A stretch of DNA of 38,959 bases from an uncultured Bacteroidota bacterium (GCA_903875055.1 CAIQUX010000184.1:1-38959); one strand, 5' to 3'; shown: positions 1-9,768, numbered from the stretch's first letter. Numbers and translations are program-made. Notes: generated by a model from the letters alone, not told the origin.

Positions 1-160
1 ATACTCCGAGCTTGAGGAAACCATAAATAAATAGTTGTGCTTATATAAAAACAGATGAATGGAGCGAATTCAAACGATCCTTCAATTATGATATAACGCA
101 ACTAAGCCATTCGATCAGGGATGTTACGGTCAGGCATTCAAACTAAATACTACACAAGAA

Positions 161-187
161 AGGCGGGATCGGATCCCGTCTTTTTTA
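161..187 (+). terminator. Rho-independent terminator-like hairpin
   Basis: aaggcgggatc/ggatcccgtctt inverted repeat followed by a T-run (tttttt). Confidence 0.7.
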
Positions 188-305
188 ATTGGCATATATA
201 ATGAATCCTGCAAATCAATGACATAATGATATAAGACTTTTGTGATACCTCCATCAGACCTTTGTCATGTCAGGGGAATTCACTCAGGACATAAAATAAA
301 ATGAA

Positions 306-590
306 ATGAAAAAATTATTTTTTTTACTTATCATTATTACAGGTTTTATCCTGAATTCGGAGGCTCAGCAAGTTGAAGTGCGTGTGCAGCATCCAGGTGC
401 TTCAGTCACAGTTCGCCATGGACGATATTATCATCATCAGCGACACCAACGAAACGGCCGCATTTATTACACCAGACATTATCACAATTCGAATCCCAAA
501 GGCGATTATCACCGAACTCCGCGTAATGGCAATCACAGAGGCCATGGGGATGAAAATAGAAATGATAGACAACGACGCGACAAAAAATAA
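306..590 (+). CDS. Small secreted basic His/Arg/Asn-rich hypothetical protein
   Basis: 94 aa ORF with N-terminal signal peptide (MKKLFFLLIIITGFILNSEAQQ) and low-complexity basic C-terminus. Confidence 0.55.
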   Translation: MKKLFFLLIIITGFILNSEAQQVEVRVQHPGASVTVRHGRYYHHQRHQRNGRIYYTRHYHNSNPKGDYHRTPRNGNHRGHGDENRNDRQRRDKK

Positions 591-602
591 TCGTACACAA
601 AT

Positions 603-638
603 ATTGAATCCAGTTAAGAAATCTCTGCTGGATTCAAT
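603..638 (+). other. Perfect 11-bp inverted repeat (RNA hairpin candidate)
   Basis: attgaatccag ... ctggattcaat with 14-nt loop, in the gap between ORFs 306-590 and 788-1336; no T-run follows. Confidence 0.5.
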
Positions 639-787
639 TATTGAGCATTATAATTGCGAAAACGTATATGAAACTTATCAACCCAATGATGCTATGAATA
701 TTACAACAATCATCAGAAGTTGTGTAACTGTTCAGAATCAGAATCAGTTCATCTTTGTAACGACTAATCCAACATAAATAAAACATT

Positions 788-1336
788 ATGAAAACACAGG
801 AAATCAAACAAGGCGACCAACTTACCACACAACCGATGCTTGCGGGTCTCTTCACCGACCTTGCGAGTACCAAACAGGCGTATCATTTGCTGAATGAAAA
901 AGGATATCCATTTGATGACATTCATATGATCATGTCTGACGAAACCTACAACAAAAAATTCGCTCACCTTTCAGACGATTCTGAACTGACATTAAATATC
1001 AAACAAGCGGCAGGCACAGGTTCAGTAATTGGAGGTGGCTTAGGTGCACTGACGGGCGTAGTAGCGGCATTGTCCACAAGTTTTATCATTCCCGGCCTTG
1101 GAATACTCATCGCAGGGCCTATTGCCGCAGGACTAGCGGGTGCAAGTACAGGTGCCATTGCAGGCGGCCTGATTGGCTCCCTTATTGGAGCTGACATTCC
1201 AGAAGAACATGCGCGCTTTTTCGAATCAGGCATTCACAAAGGGCAAATTCTTTTAGGTGTATATCCCCGTAATCCGGAAGATGCCAGTTTCTTTGAGAAC
1301 ACATGGAACGAAAAGAAACCAGAAGAGAACTATTAA
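788..1336 (+). CDS. General stress protein-like, glycine-zipper membrane domain
   Basis: 182 aa; N-terminal AGLFTDLASTKQAYHLLNEKGY motif followed by Gly/Ala-rich hydrophobic zipper. Confidence 0.75.
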   Translation: MKTQEIKQGDQLTTQPMLAGLFTDLASTKQAYHLLNEKGYPFDDIHMIMSDETYNKKFAHLSDDSELTLNIKQAAGTGSVIGGGLGALTGVVAALSTSFIIPGLGILIAGPIAAGLAGASTGAIAGGLIGSLIGADIPEEHARFFESGIHKGQILLGVYPRNPEDASFFENTWNEKKPEENY

Positions 1337-1395
1337 TAGAAAAAGAACTGCTACTAAACACAAAATAATGTGTATTTAATCCCACTACGAATACC

Positions 1396-1857
1396 ATGAC
1401 CTCCGATAAAACTGTCAGCATATTGAATAACCTGATTCGTATCCATAATGATCGGATTACAAACTACGACATTGCCTCCTTCGAATCAACTGAACTTAAT
1501 TTAAAATTAATGTTCTCTACATTCACCCAATCAAGTAAACAATGTAATGAAGAGTTGCAGGAGGCGGTGCGTAAAGATGGAAGAACTCCCGTTGATATAA
1601 CAACAACAGATAACAACCATGTCACCTTTTGGGAGGAGTTAAAATCGTCTATCGCTGGACATGACAATCAAAGTATTATAGCATCCTGCAGTTCAGCTGA
1701 AAACGAACTTCAATTGATGTACACGACCATATTAAGTGACAATACAAACAACTTGACAACTGAACAATTTGACATGATCCATGCACAACAACAACTGATT
1801 CAGCTTGATTATGACACTGTAAAAAGCATAACATCTGTAAACAAGAATAACAACTAA
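1396..1857 (+). CDS. PA2169/DUF2383-like four-helix-bundle protein
   Basis: 153 aa; ILNNLIRIHNDRITNYDIA start and overall helical pattern typical of the family. Confidence 0.65.
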   Translation: MTSDKTVSILNNLIRIHNDRITNYDIASFESTELNLKLMFSTFTQSSKQCNEELQEAVRKDGRTPVDITTTDNNHVTFWEELKSSIAGHDNQSIIASCSSAENELQLMYTTILSDNTNNLTTEQFDMIHAQQQLIQLDYDTVKSITSVNKNNN

Positions 1858-2316
1858 ATGAGTAAAGGGAAACTAGACGCCTTGCACTTTCACGTACAGC
1901 TGAAACTAAAAAGTCAAGATACTGCGTCCCTGCTTAAAAAATCATATATCCATCTTGAAAGACAATTTGAAAAACTTACATTTTTAGCTACTGCCATATT
2001 GGGCAATTCACTAACCTTTATCGCCGCGTTAGGCACTGTGATCTATTGGCTCTGCAACAGAGAGTTTCATACCCAAGGGGTACATGCCAGCATAGGTGAT
2101 GTAATACTTGGAGTGACATTTTTAAGTATGTTCATCATACAGAAATCATTCAACCGATTTTCGGCAGTACTGCATCTTAAGGTCAATGAACTGATCGCTT
2201 CACACGAGGCTGCCAATAATTCAGTCATGAATCTTAGGGAGAAAACTGAAAGGGAAATCACTGAACTGACATTAGAGTATGCCGAGCTAGACGAACGTTT
2301 CGCTGAAGAAGAGTAA
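1858..2316 (+). CDS. Low-affinity iron permease family protein
   Basis: 152 aa; two TM segments and FLSMFIIQKSFNR(F)...LHLKVNELI motif; starts directly after the preceding stop codon. Confidence 0.7.
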   Translation: MSKGKLDALHFHVQLKLKSQDTASLLKKSYIHLERQFEKLTFLATAILGNSLTFIAALGTVIYWLCNREFHTQGVHASIGDVILGVTFLSMFIIQKSFNRFSAVLHLKVNELIASHEAANNSVMNLREKTEREITELTLEYAELDERFAEEE

Positions 2317-2636
2317 AACATACTCTGGTAACGAATAACCACATGATGCTTTATCAAAAGTAATTAATCTATTGCTGCGTATTGAACGTAATAAAAGAAA
2401 TCAGAACAAAGGTGGAAGTTATATACCTTTCGGAAGATACTATTCCTTACCATAACATTTATCACAAACCTTCATTCAAATCAATCAGCCAAATCCAAAG
2501 CATAAAAGCAAGTTTGATCAGGATTCAATGCTATGAATATTGTAACCATTTCATTTTATTGTGTAATACGCTTCTTCACAGTTAGTTACACCTTTGTTGA
2601 ACCAAGATAATTCAATCTAGGTTTAAATTATTTACG

Positions 2637-3884
2637 ATGAAAAATGCGATACAAGGTCTACTGTTTAATTTTATTTTATTCACATGGTCTATCAATTCGT
2701 TTGGGCAAACACCAACTTTAGGCAGCACTTCGAGTTTTGCCTTCTTTACTGCAATAGGGGCCTTTAATAACTTGGGCGCCAGTCATATTGCAGGTGATAT
2801 CGGTACTAATGTTGGTGCATTGACAGGCTTCCCGCCGGGAACTATTTCCGGTCAGATTCATGTAAGCGATCCGGTAACCGTTCAAGCCGCACTTGATATC
2901 AACACTGCTTATTCTTATCTAAGCGGTGTGGTGTGCAATACAGTTTTAGGCACAACACTTGGAAATAATCAGGAACTTACACCTGGCAATTATTGTGTTG
3001 GGGCTGCGGCTACATTAAACTCCAATCTCATTTTGAACGGACAAGGTGATGCCAATTCATTTTTTCTGATCAAGATTGATGGAGCTTTATCAACGAATTC
3101 GTTTTCGAGTGTCCAACTGATTAACGGGGCCTCTGCTTCTAATATATACTGGCAAATAAACGGGCAAGTCGCACTGGGGGAAAGCTCATCTTTCAAAGGT
3201 ACTATTCTGGCAAATGGCGCTATCATTTTACTTGAAGCAGCCACATTGGAAGGCAGAGGACTTAGCAGGGCCGGTGCTATTTCATTGCATAACAATGTCA
3301 GTTCAATAGGTGCTTCTGTGCTGAATCTTAAACTTTACTTTCAGACCTATTACAGGGGCGTAGGCTTAATGGATCATGTTCTCATGAATGATGGCGTGAT
3401 CGGTTCCGATATAAGTCATACAGATACGATTACAGTGGAGTTACGAAACCCGGCAGCTCCATTCGCTGTGGAATATTCATGCAAAACGATTGTCAACACG
3501 GATGGAATCGCAATGTGTGATTTCCCGATTTCCGGTTCTTTTTATATTGCCATCAAACATAGGAGTGCAGTACAAACCTGGAGCAAGAATCCGGTCTCGA
3601 TATATGGGAAAATCATCCATTACAATTTTACAGATTCCATTACGAAGGCCTATGGCAATAATCTGAAAATGATGGAATCAAATGTATTCGCCATTTACAC
3701 AGGTGATATTAATCAAGATGATAATGTTGATCTTATTGATTTAATTCTGGCAGAAAATGATAACGTATCTTTTTTATATGGCTATTATTCAACCGACTTG
3801 AACGGAGATGGCAATGTAGACCTGCTTGACTTTCCAGAATTAGAAAACAACATCAACAACTTTGTGTACTCTTATCATCCTTAG
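2637..3884 (+). CDS. DUF3494 ice-binding family protein with C-terminal dockerin-like calcium-binding module
   Basis: 415 aa; signal peptide; FAFFTAIGAFNNLGASHIAGDIGTNVGALTGF...FKGTILANGAIILLEAATLEGRGLSRAGAISL; C-terminal GDINQDDNVDLIDL...DLNGDGNVDLLD. Confidence 0.88.
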   Translation: MKNAIQGLLFNFILFTWSINSFGQTPTLGSTSSFAFFTAIGAFNNLGASHIAGDIGTNVGALTGFPPGTISGQIHVSDPVTVQAALDINTAYSYLSGVVCNTVLGTTLGNNQELTPGNYCVGAAATLNSNLILNGQGDANSFFLIKIDGALSTNSFSSVQLINGASASNIYWQINGQVALGESSSFKGTILANGAIILLEAATLEGRGLSRAGAISLHNNVSSIGASVLNLKLYFQTYYRGVGLMDHVLMNDGVIGSDISHTDTITVELRNPAAPFAVEYSCKTIVNTDGIAMCDFPISGSFYIAIKHRSAVQTWSKNPVSIYGKIIHYNFTDSITKAYGNNLKMMESNVFAIYTGDINQDDNVDLIDLILAENDNVSFLYGYYSTDLNGDGNVDLLDFPELENNINNFVYSYHP

Positions 3885-3916
3885 CGCGCTAAACCAATTA
3901 TCCAATATCATTCTAA

Positions 3917-4960
3917 ATGACAAACGTTAGAAAAGAAGGTGTACTTCTCAATAAAACGCAACTGAGTTTTGAAAATGAAGGTGTGCTTAACCCGGGAACT
4001 ATCCACGAAGGTGAATTCGTTCATATGTTTTATAGAGCAGTCAGTACCGGTAATTATTCTTCAATCGGATATTGCAGACTCAAAGGACCTCTGCAAATTG
4101 AGGAGAGGATGGAAACTGCCATACTCTCACCATTAGAACCTTATGAATCACATGGCATGGAGGATCCCAGAATCGTGAAGATCGATGACCTTTACTATCT
4201 CACCTATACGGCCTATGATGGTATCAATGCCCTTGGGGCATTAGCCTTATCGAAGGATTTAAAGGAATTTATCCGTGTCGGCATCATAGTCCCACAGATT
4301 TCGTATGAGGAATTCAATCAATTGACCGGTAAAGATGAAAGGCTCCAAGAAAAATATGTACGATATAATGAACATGCCAGACAACTTGAAATGCAGGGTC
4401 AGGAGGCCTATATCTGGGATAAGAACTTAATCTTTTTTCCAAGAAGGATACATGGGAATATTTATTTTCTTCATCGCATCAAACCCGATATTCAAATTGT
4501 CGGGTCCATCAGTTCAGTCGATCAACTGACACCTGAGTTTTGGAATAAGTATCTGCCTGACCTTACTCAGTATATCATTTTAACGCCCAAGTACCCTCAT
4601 GAGTCAAGCTATATAGGTGGAGGATGCCCTCCAGTTGAAACATCGTCAGGATGGTTGCTGATATATCATGGTGTTTGCACGACAGAGAAAGGCTATGTCT
4701 ACTCGGCGTGTGCCGCCCTGCTGGATCTTGAAAATCCGCAAAAAGAAATTGCCAGGCTCCCCTATGAATTATTCAAACCAGAATTTAACTGGGAGTTGAA
4801 AGGCGAAGTCAATAATGTCTGCTTCCCGACCGGCACTGCCATTTTTGGTGACATCCTTTATATTTATTATGGTGCAGCTGACGAACGAATAGCCGTCGCA
4901 AGTACCTGCCTTACGGATTTGCTAAGTGAACTGCTCGATAACCCAACTATCATTGAATAA
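3917..4960 (+). CDS. GH130-like beta-mannooligosaccharide phosphorylase / glycosidase family protein
   Basis: 347 aa; five-bladed propeller-type motifs (MEDPRIVKIDDLYYLTYTAYDG, YIGGGCPPVETSSGWLLIYHGV, IYYGAADERIAVAST). Confidence 0.8.
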   Translation: MTNVRKEGVLLNKTQLSFENEGVLNPGTIHEGEFVHMFYRAVSTGNYSSIGYCRLKGPLQIEERMETAILSPLEPYESHGMEDPRIVKIDDLYYLTYTAYDGINALGALALSKDLKEFIRVGIIVPQISYEEFNQLTGKDERLQEKYVRYNEHARQLEMQGQEAYIWDKNLIFFPRRIHGNIYFLHRIKPDIQIVGSISSVDQLTPEFWNKYLPDLTQYIILTPKYPHESSYIGGGCPPVETSSGWLLIYHGVCTTEKGYVYSACAALLDLENPQKEIARLPYELFKPEFNWELKGEVNNVCFPTGTAIFGDILYIYYGAADERIAVASTCLTDLLSELLDNPTIIE

Positions 4961-4977
4961 TAAAACAAATCAAATTC

Positions 4978-7401
4978 ATGATCACATCATCATTTAAAAG
5001 AAGAGAAAAGTGTGTCGAACCAAAATTGAGGCTACAAGGCATAAAAAGTCATAATCATATTGGATATAAGGCTGATTTACAACCTGAAATTTTATTTATA
5101 AGCTCATATCCTCCTCGTGAATGTGGCATAGCTACCTATTCGCAGGATTTGATTTTAGCCATACAGAACAAATTCGAAAAATCGTTCAAAATTAGCCTTT
5201 GTGCACTTGAATCAAGTGATGAAAAACATGATTATACTTCCGATGTCAGGTGTAGGCTAAATACGGACGAATCTGCAGAATTTAGTAAAACCGTTGATGA
5301 AATCAATCGGATGGATTCGATCAAATTGATTGTGCTTCAGCATGAATTCGGTTTCTTTCATCGAAATCAAACAGCATTTTTGACATTCATTTCATCCATC
5401 CTTAAACCGATTGTTACTGTCTTTCATACGGTTCTTCCAAATCCGGATAATCTGTTATATGCCCATGTACAAAAAATCTCTACCGCCTCAAAGGCCATCA
5501 TTGTAATGACAAATTCTTCAAAGGAAATCCTTGCCAAAGACTATGACATTGAAGCAGAAAAAATAAGCGTTATTCCGCACGGGACTCATTTACTTCCTCA
5601 TACTGAGAAAAATCTACTTAAAACAAAATATGGACTACAAGGCCGAAAGATATTGTCAACCTTCGGTCTGCTGAGTGCAGGTAAAAATATTGAAACCACG
5701 CTTAAAGCGTTGCCAGACATCATTAGTTCCTATCCTGAAGTGCTTTTCCTGATTATTGGGAAAACACATCCGTCTGTTTACAAAGAAGAAGGCGATCAAT
5801 ACATTCATTACCTTAAAAATATCATTGCTGAAACAGGACTCGCCTATCATGTTCGTTTCATTCAACGCTACCTACCCTTGCCTGAGTTGCTCGAATATCT
5901 GCAACTAACTGACATTTACCTGTTCACGTCCAATGATCCTAGCCAGGCAGTCAGCGGTACCTTCTCCTATGCCATAAGCGCCGGCTGCCCTGTTGTTTCT
6001 ACTCCTATACCCCATGCGAAGGAAATTGTTGGTAACGACAGCGGCATAATTGTTGATTTCTCCGATTCCACGAAATTAAGTGTTGCAGTAAACCTCTTGC
6101 TTTCAAATGATACATTGAGAACCACTATCAGTATGAATGCCATACATAAGATGGCATCTACAGCTTGGGAAAACTCGGCCATTGCTCATGCCAAATTGTT
6201 TGAAAGAATTTCAGGATTTCAAATTTTGCTCGATTATACCTTACCTCCTGTCAATTTAAATCATTTCAAAAAACTGACCGACAATTTTGGAATCATTCAA
6301 TTTTCAAAAATTAATCAGCCTGACCATGATTCAGGCTATACCCTTGACGATAACGCCAGAGCATTGGTCGCTATTTGCCGGTATTATAAAACAACGTATG
6401 ATCCGAATTGTCTTCGTTATCTGATCATCTATTATCAGTTTATCAAACATTGCCTGCAACAAGATGGCTCTTTTTTGAATTACATTAATAAAGAAGGGAA
6501 ATTTAGCATGCAAAACGCTTCATCAGATCTTTCCGACTCCAACGGCCGCGCCATATGGGCATTGGGTTATATGATATCAATGAAAAAAGTATTACCCATC
6601 AAATTTAATGCTTTATGCCTGCAGGCTGAATCCATTTTTACATGCGCAATCAGCAACGCAGATGCTATTCATTCAACGAGAGCTATCTCTTTTGTAATTA
6701 AAGGTCTTTACTATAAATATTTAAAAGTACAATCGTTGCTGGATCTGGCGCTTATCAGAAAACTTGCCAACAGACTAATTCAAATGTATCATCATGAATC
6801 AAATAAGGAATGGCAATGGTTCGAAAGTTATATGACATATGCCAATAGTGTCATGCCCGAAGCTCTCTTATGTGCCTGGCTTTCTACAGGAGAAACCGAA
6901 TATAGAGACATTGCCAAAACAACTTTCAAATTCCTTCTTGAAAAAACATTTGATAGAAATCAAATCAATTTGATATCCAATAAAAATTGGCCTCACAGGG
7001 AGTTTGATACGTTGGAAAAATCTACAGGAGGCCAACAACCAATTGATGTGGCTTACACTATAGTGGCTTTAGAAAAATTTTATGAGGTCTTTAAAGAAGA
7101 CGAATATAAGGAATATATGAAAACTGCCTTCAATTGGTTCTTAGGCCAGAATCATCTGCAACAGGTTATCTACAACCCATGCACAGGCGGATGTTATGAT
7201 GGCCTTGAGTCACAAAATGTCAATTTGAACCAAGGCGCCGAATCTACCATAAGTTATCTTTTAGCCAGACTCACAGTTGAAGAATATGTATTACCCTCTC
7301 AATCACCTATATTAAAAGAAAACCTGGAAACTGAAAAAACAAAATTGGGTTTAATTAGCAATTATTCACTCCACGAATTTCAAAACAGTTCATTGACCTA
7401 A
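4978..7401 (+). CDS. GT4-type glycosyltransferase fused to a C-terminal alpha/alpha-toroid-like domain
   Basis: 807 aa; SSYPPRECGIATYSQDL N-terminus, GLLSAGKNIETTLKALPDI and SGTFSYAISAGCPVVSTPIPHAKEIV (GT-B C-domain); residues ~420-770 are helical repeats resembling (alpha/alpha)6 enzymes. Confidence 0.82.
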   Translation: MITSSFKRREKCVEPKLRLQGIKSHNHIGYKADLQPEILFISSYPPRECGIATYSQDLILAIQNKFEKSFKISLCALESSDEKHDYTSDVRCRLNTDESAEFSKTVDEINRMDSIKLIVLQHEFGFFHRNQTAFLTFISSILKPIVTVFHTVLPNPDNLLYAHVQKISTASKAIIVMTNSSKEILAKDYDIEAEKISVIPHGTHLLPHTEKNLLKTKYGLQGRKILSTFGLLSAGKNIETTLKALPDIISSYPEVLFLIIGKTHPSVYKEEGDQYIHYLKNIIAETGLAYHVRFIQRYLPLPELLEYLQLTDIYLFTSNDPSQAVSGTFSYAISAGCPVVSTPIPHAKEIVGNDSGIIVDFSDSTKLSVAVNLLLSNDTLRTTISMNAIHKMASTAWENSAIAHAKLFERISGFQILLDYTLPPVNLNHFKKLTDNFGIIQFSKINQPDHDSGYTLDDNARALVAICRYYKTTYDPNCLRYLIIYYQFIKHCLQQDGSFLNYINKEGKFSMQNASSDLSDSNGRAIWALGYMISMKKVLPIKFNALCLQAESIFTCAISNADAIHSTRAISFVIKGLYYKYLKVQSLLDLALIRKLANRLIQMYHHESNKEWQWFESYMTYANSVMPEALLCAWLSTGETEYRDIAKTTFKFLLEKTFDRNQINLISNKNWPHREFDTLEKSTGGQQPIDVAYTIVALEKFYEVFKEDEYKEYMKTAFNWFLGQNHLQQVIYNPCTGGCYDGLESQNVNLNQGAESTISYLLARLTVEEYVLPSQSPILKENLETEKTKLGLISNYSLHEFQNSSLT

Positions 7402-7526
7402 TAATGTTTACAGGAATTATTAAAAAACTATTTTGAGAGCGAAAATGATATAAATAAGAACAAGAATTATATAAGATGTTAAGGTTAAAATAGAATGATC
7501 TTTACACAACAATAAAAACATATAAT

Positions 7527-8201
7527 ATGAAATTTTCAAAAAACATCGTTGCCATTTCCATTGTATTCACTGCTATTTTAGCGACAAGCAATCAGACATC
7601 AGAAGCACAACAAAAGGCAGTCATCGGATTCCGTTTGATGCCCACAGTCTCCTCCATTCATATGAGAAATTCGTCAGGGGGGGAAGTTAACGGCACAGCT
7701 GTTATGGGCTTCGGAATTGGCGGGTTACTCGGACTCAATTTTTCGGAACATATCGCCATTCAGGGTGAAATAATCTATAGTTCAATCTCACAGAAATATA
7801 AGGATCTGAATACAGAACATCGCATTAATTTACGGTATGTAAATATTCCATTATTCCTTTCATTGAATACCGGCCGTTATAAACCTGTCAACTTTAATGT
7901 AGTGGCAGGTCCACAACTTGGAATTAGCGCAGGCAGTAAAGTATATACTACAGGCACAGATAGTGCACATGCCGTATTGGCTTTACGTAAAGGAGACCTT
8001 GGCTTTGCCTATGGGGCCGGTCTGGACTTCGGAATTAATCATAAGAAGACAGCCCGTATAGGAATTGGCTTTCGCGGCGTATTCGGCTTATTTGATGTAA
8101 GCAATACCTCGAATAATAATGACACTAATTCTTATTACATAGTTGACCGCACTAAAATAGAAACCTATTCGATCTATGCTGGGCTCTCCTTATTATTTTA
8201 G
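7527..8201 (+). CDS. Porin family / outer-membrane beta-barrel protein
   Basis: 224 aa; signal peptide, alternating strands, GGLLGLNFSEHIAIQGEI, ends in aromatic FxxxxxSLLF. Confidence 0.75.
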   Translation: MKFSKNIVAISIVFTAILATSNQTSEAQQKAVIGFRLMPTVSSIHMRNSSGGEVNGTAVMGFGIGGLLGLNFSEHIAIQGEIIYSSISQKYKDLNTEHRINLRYVNIPLFLSLNTGRYKPVNFNVVAGPQLGISAGSKVYTTGTDSAHAVLALRKGDLGFAYGAGLDFGINHKKTARIGIGFRGVFGLFDVSNTSNNNDTNSYYIVDRTKIETYSIYAGLSLLF

Positions 8202-8227
8202 GTAATAAATACAGAATAGAACACTAT

Positions 8228-8261
8228 GATAAAAGCCTGCTTTTACAAGCAGGCTTTTATC
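8228..8261 (+). terminator. Strong terminator hairpin
   Basis: gataaaagcctgctt ttac aagcaggcttttatc, 15-bp perfect stem downstream of porin CDS. Confidence 0.85.
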
Positions 8262-8446
8262 ATTCATGAATCACTCGCGTAATTTTTTGAATGTATTAAG
8301 AATGTGAATTATACAATATTAAGACGTAACCATGTAAAGTATTCCGTGATGAACGTTGCAATTTTACATTACGAATTGGCTCATATTTTATGACAATACA
8401 AGGTCCTATCGTATAATTTTTAAATCATACTTTAAACATAATCAAG

Positions 8447-8602
8447 ATGAAAATAACAAGCATTAAAACACCGCTTCGCACGGATCTCGGGCTCATGTTT
8501 TTCAGAGCAATCAGAAATATGCAGATTAAAAATGTTAGTCTTTCTCAGGGCTCATTAAGGATTGTTAGAATTCCACCAAGTCGAAAGTTAACTATCAAAT
8601 AA
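8447..8602 (+). CDS. Small hypothetical ORF (51 aa)
   Basis: Manual translation MKITSIKTPLRTDLGLMFFRAIRNMQIKNVSLSQGSLRIVRIPPSRKLTIK*; below ORF-track length cutoff. Confidence 0.3.
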   Translation: MKITSIKTPLRTDLGLMFFRAIRNMQIKNVSLSQGSLRIVRIPPSRKLTIK

Positions 8603-8674
8603 ATTTATCTAAACAATAAAACTTAATTCCTAAAGTATAGAAAGTAGAGATTACTTATTTCCTAAATATAAAAT

Positions 8675-8917
8675 ATGAAAAAGAACATTACAGTATCCAA
8701 ACAACTTGAAACAAAAAATGAAATAACTCATCGTTCAGATGACTTTACCAGCCCCGATAAAGATGCAGACAAGACAAGTGAAGATGATAATGCCGACAAG
8801 ACTATCAAAAAAAACACAAGAAGTAGATCAAAACTAGAAATCAATCCGGATTCAACTGGTATAGATACAAAAGCAGACAAAACAAAGCCTAATTCAACAT
8901 CCTCTGCAACAAGATAA
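8675..8917 (+). CDS. Hypothetical disordered Lys/Asp/Thr/Ser-rich protein
   Basis: 80 aa low-complexity ORF preceded by an A/T-rich leader. Confidence 0.4.
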   Translation: MKKNITVSKQLETKNEITHRSDDFTSPDKDADKTSEDDNADKTIKKNTRSRSKLEINPDSTGIDTKADKTKPNSTSSATR

Positions 8918-8944
8918 TATCGAAATATACTCAAACCAATTAAT

Positions 8945-9097
8945 ATGAATAATTTACTTTAACTAATTGCTTTTATTTGAATCATCAGTTGGACTATCAG
9001 CTATATCAGTAAAGGAACCGGAGGTATCATTCATTTACTCTTTGCACTAGCCATCATAGCTATATTACTTAGACTAACTTGTGGGAGAAAAATATGA
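8945..9097 (+). pseudogene. Decayed lmo0937/DUF5670-like small hydrophobic membrane protein
   Basis: Manual frame: MNNLL*LIAFI*IISWTISYISKGTGGIIHLLFALAIIAILLRLTCGRKI*; two in-frame stops; same length and pattern as the intact ORF at 11162-11320. Confidence 0.75.
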
Positions 9098-9199
9098 ATA
9101 ACTGGCATTGGTCCAGAATCAATATGATTAATGAACACATAAGTTTATTCTAACAACACAGTAATTAGTACAATAATTAATTATAATTAATAGCAATCA

Positions 9200-9442
9200 A
9201 TGAAAACCGAAAAGGAACTAAGCGCAGCTATACTTGATATCCTTAGAAAAATAAAAAATGATTATCCTGAACTGTCAAAATATCTTGACGAATTACCGAT
9301 CACTATTCCTGATGAAAAAGATCCGCTGATTACGTCGGATAAATTGTTGTCTTATTACGACTCCTTAAAATCTATTTATCAAAAATTCAAACTAGAACAC
9401 CCCACTGGGGATTCAAAAGTAAATAAGTGTTGTCCTAAGTGA
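9200..9442 (+). CDS. Hypothetical protein
   Basis: 80 aa ORF MKTEKELSAAILDILRKIKNDYPELSKYLDELP..., plausible helical protein. Confidence 0.5.
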   Translation: MKTEKELSAAILDILRKIKNDYPELSKYLDELPITIPDEKDPLITSDKLLSYYDSLKSIYQKFKLEHPTGDSKVNKCCPK

Positions 9443-9567
9443 ACTACACATGGAGTAAGCTGAGTGTGAATCTTGTAAATTTAAAGAGAATGTATGTAAC
9501 AAGAAAGGATAACAATCAATGGACCTTTGCTAAGTGGAAATAACTTCACAATTAAAATAATATCAAA

Positions 9568-9753
9568 ATGAATACTACAGAAGTAAAAGGAAACTGGAAC
9601 GAACAAAAAGGAAAATTAAAACAAAAGTTTGCAACCCTGACTGACAATGACCTATTATTCACTGAAGGTAAAAAAGAAGAAATGATGGGCAAACTACAGA
9701 TCAAACTGGGTAAAACGAAGGAAGAATTGCATAAAATCATCGGTGCACTATAG
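9568..9753 (+). CDS. CsbD family stress-response protein
   Basis: 61 aa; VKGNWNEQKGKLKQKFATLTDNDL...GKKEEMMGKLQIKLGKTKEEL. Confidence 0.88.
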   Translation: MNTTEVKGNWNEQKGKLKQKFATLTDNDLLFTEGKKEEMMGKLQIKLGKTKEELHKIIGAL

Positions 9754-9768
9754 TTCGCCCGATACAAT

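Noticed and set aside
373-777. ORF 373-777 (+, 134 aa) overlapping 306-590
   Set aside because: Starts inside the signal-peptide-bearing ORF and runs through a hairpin; lacks coding features, less credible than 306-590.
2382-2585. ORF 2382-2585 (67 aa)
   Set aside because: No recognisable domain, weak start context, A/T-rich gap; not supported.
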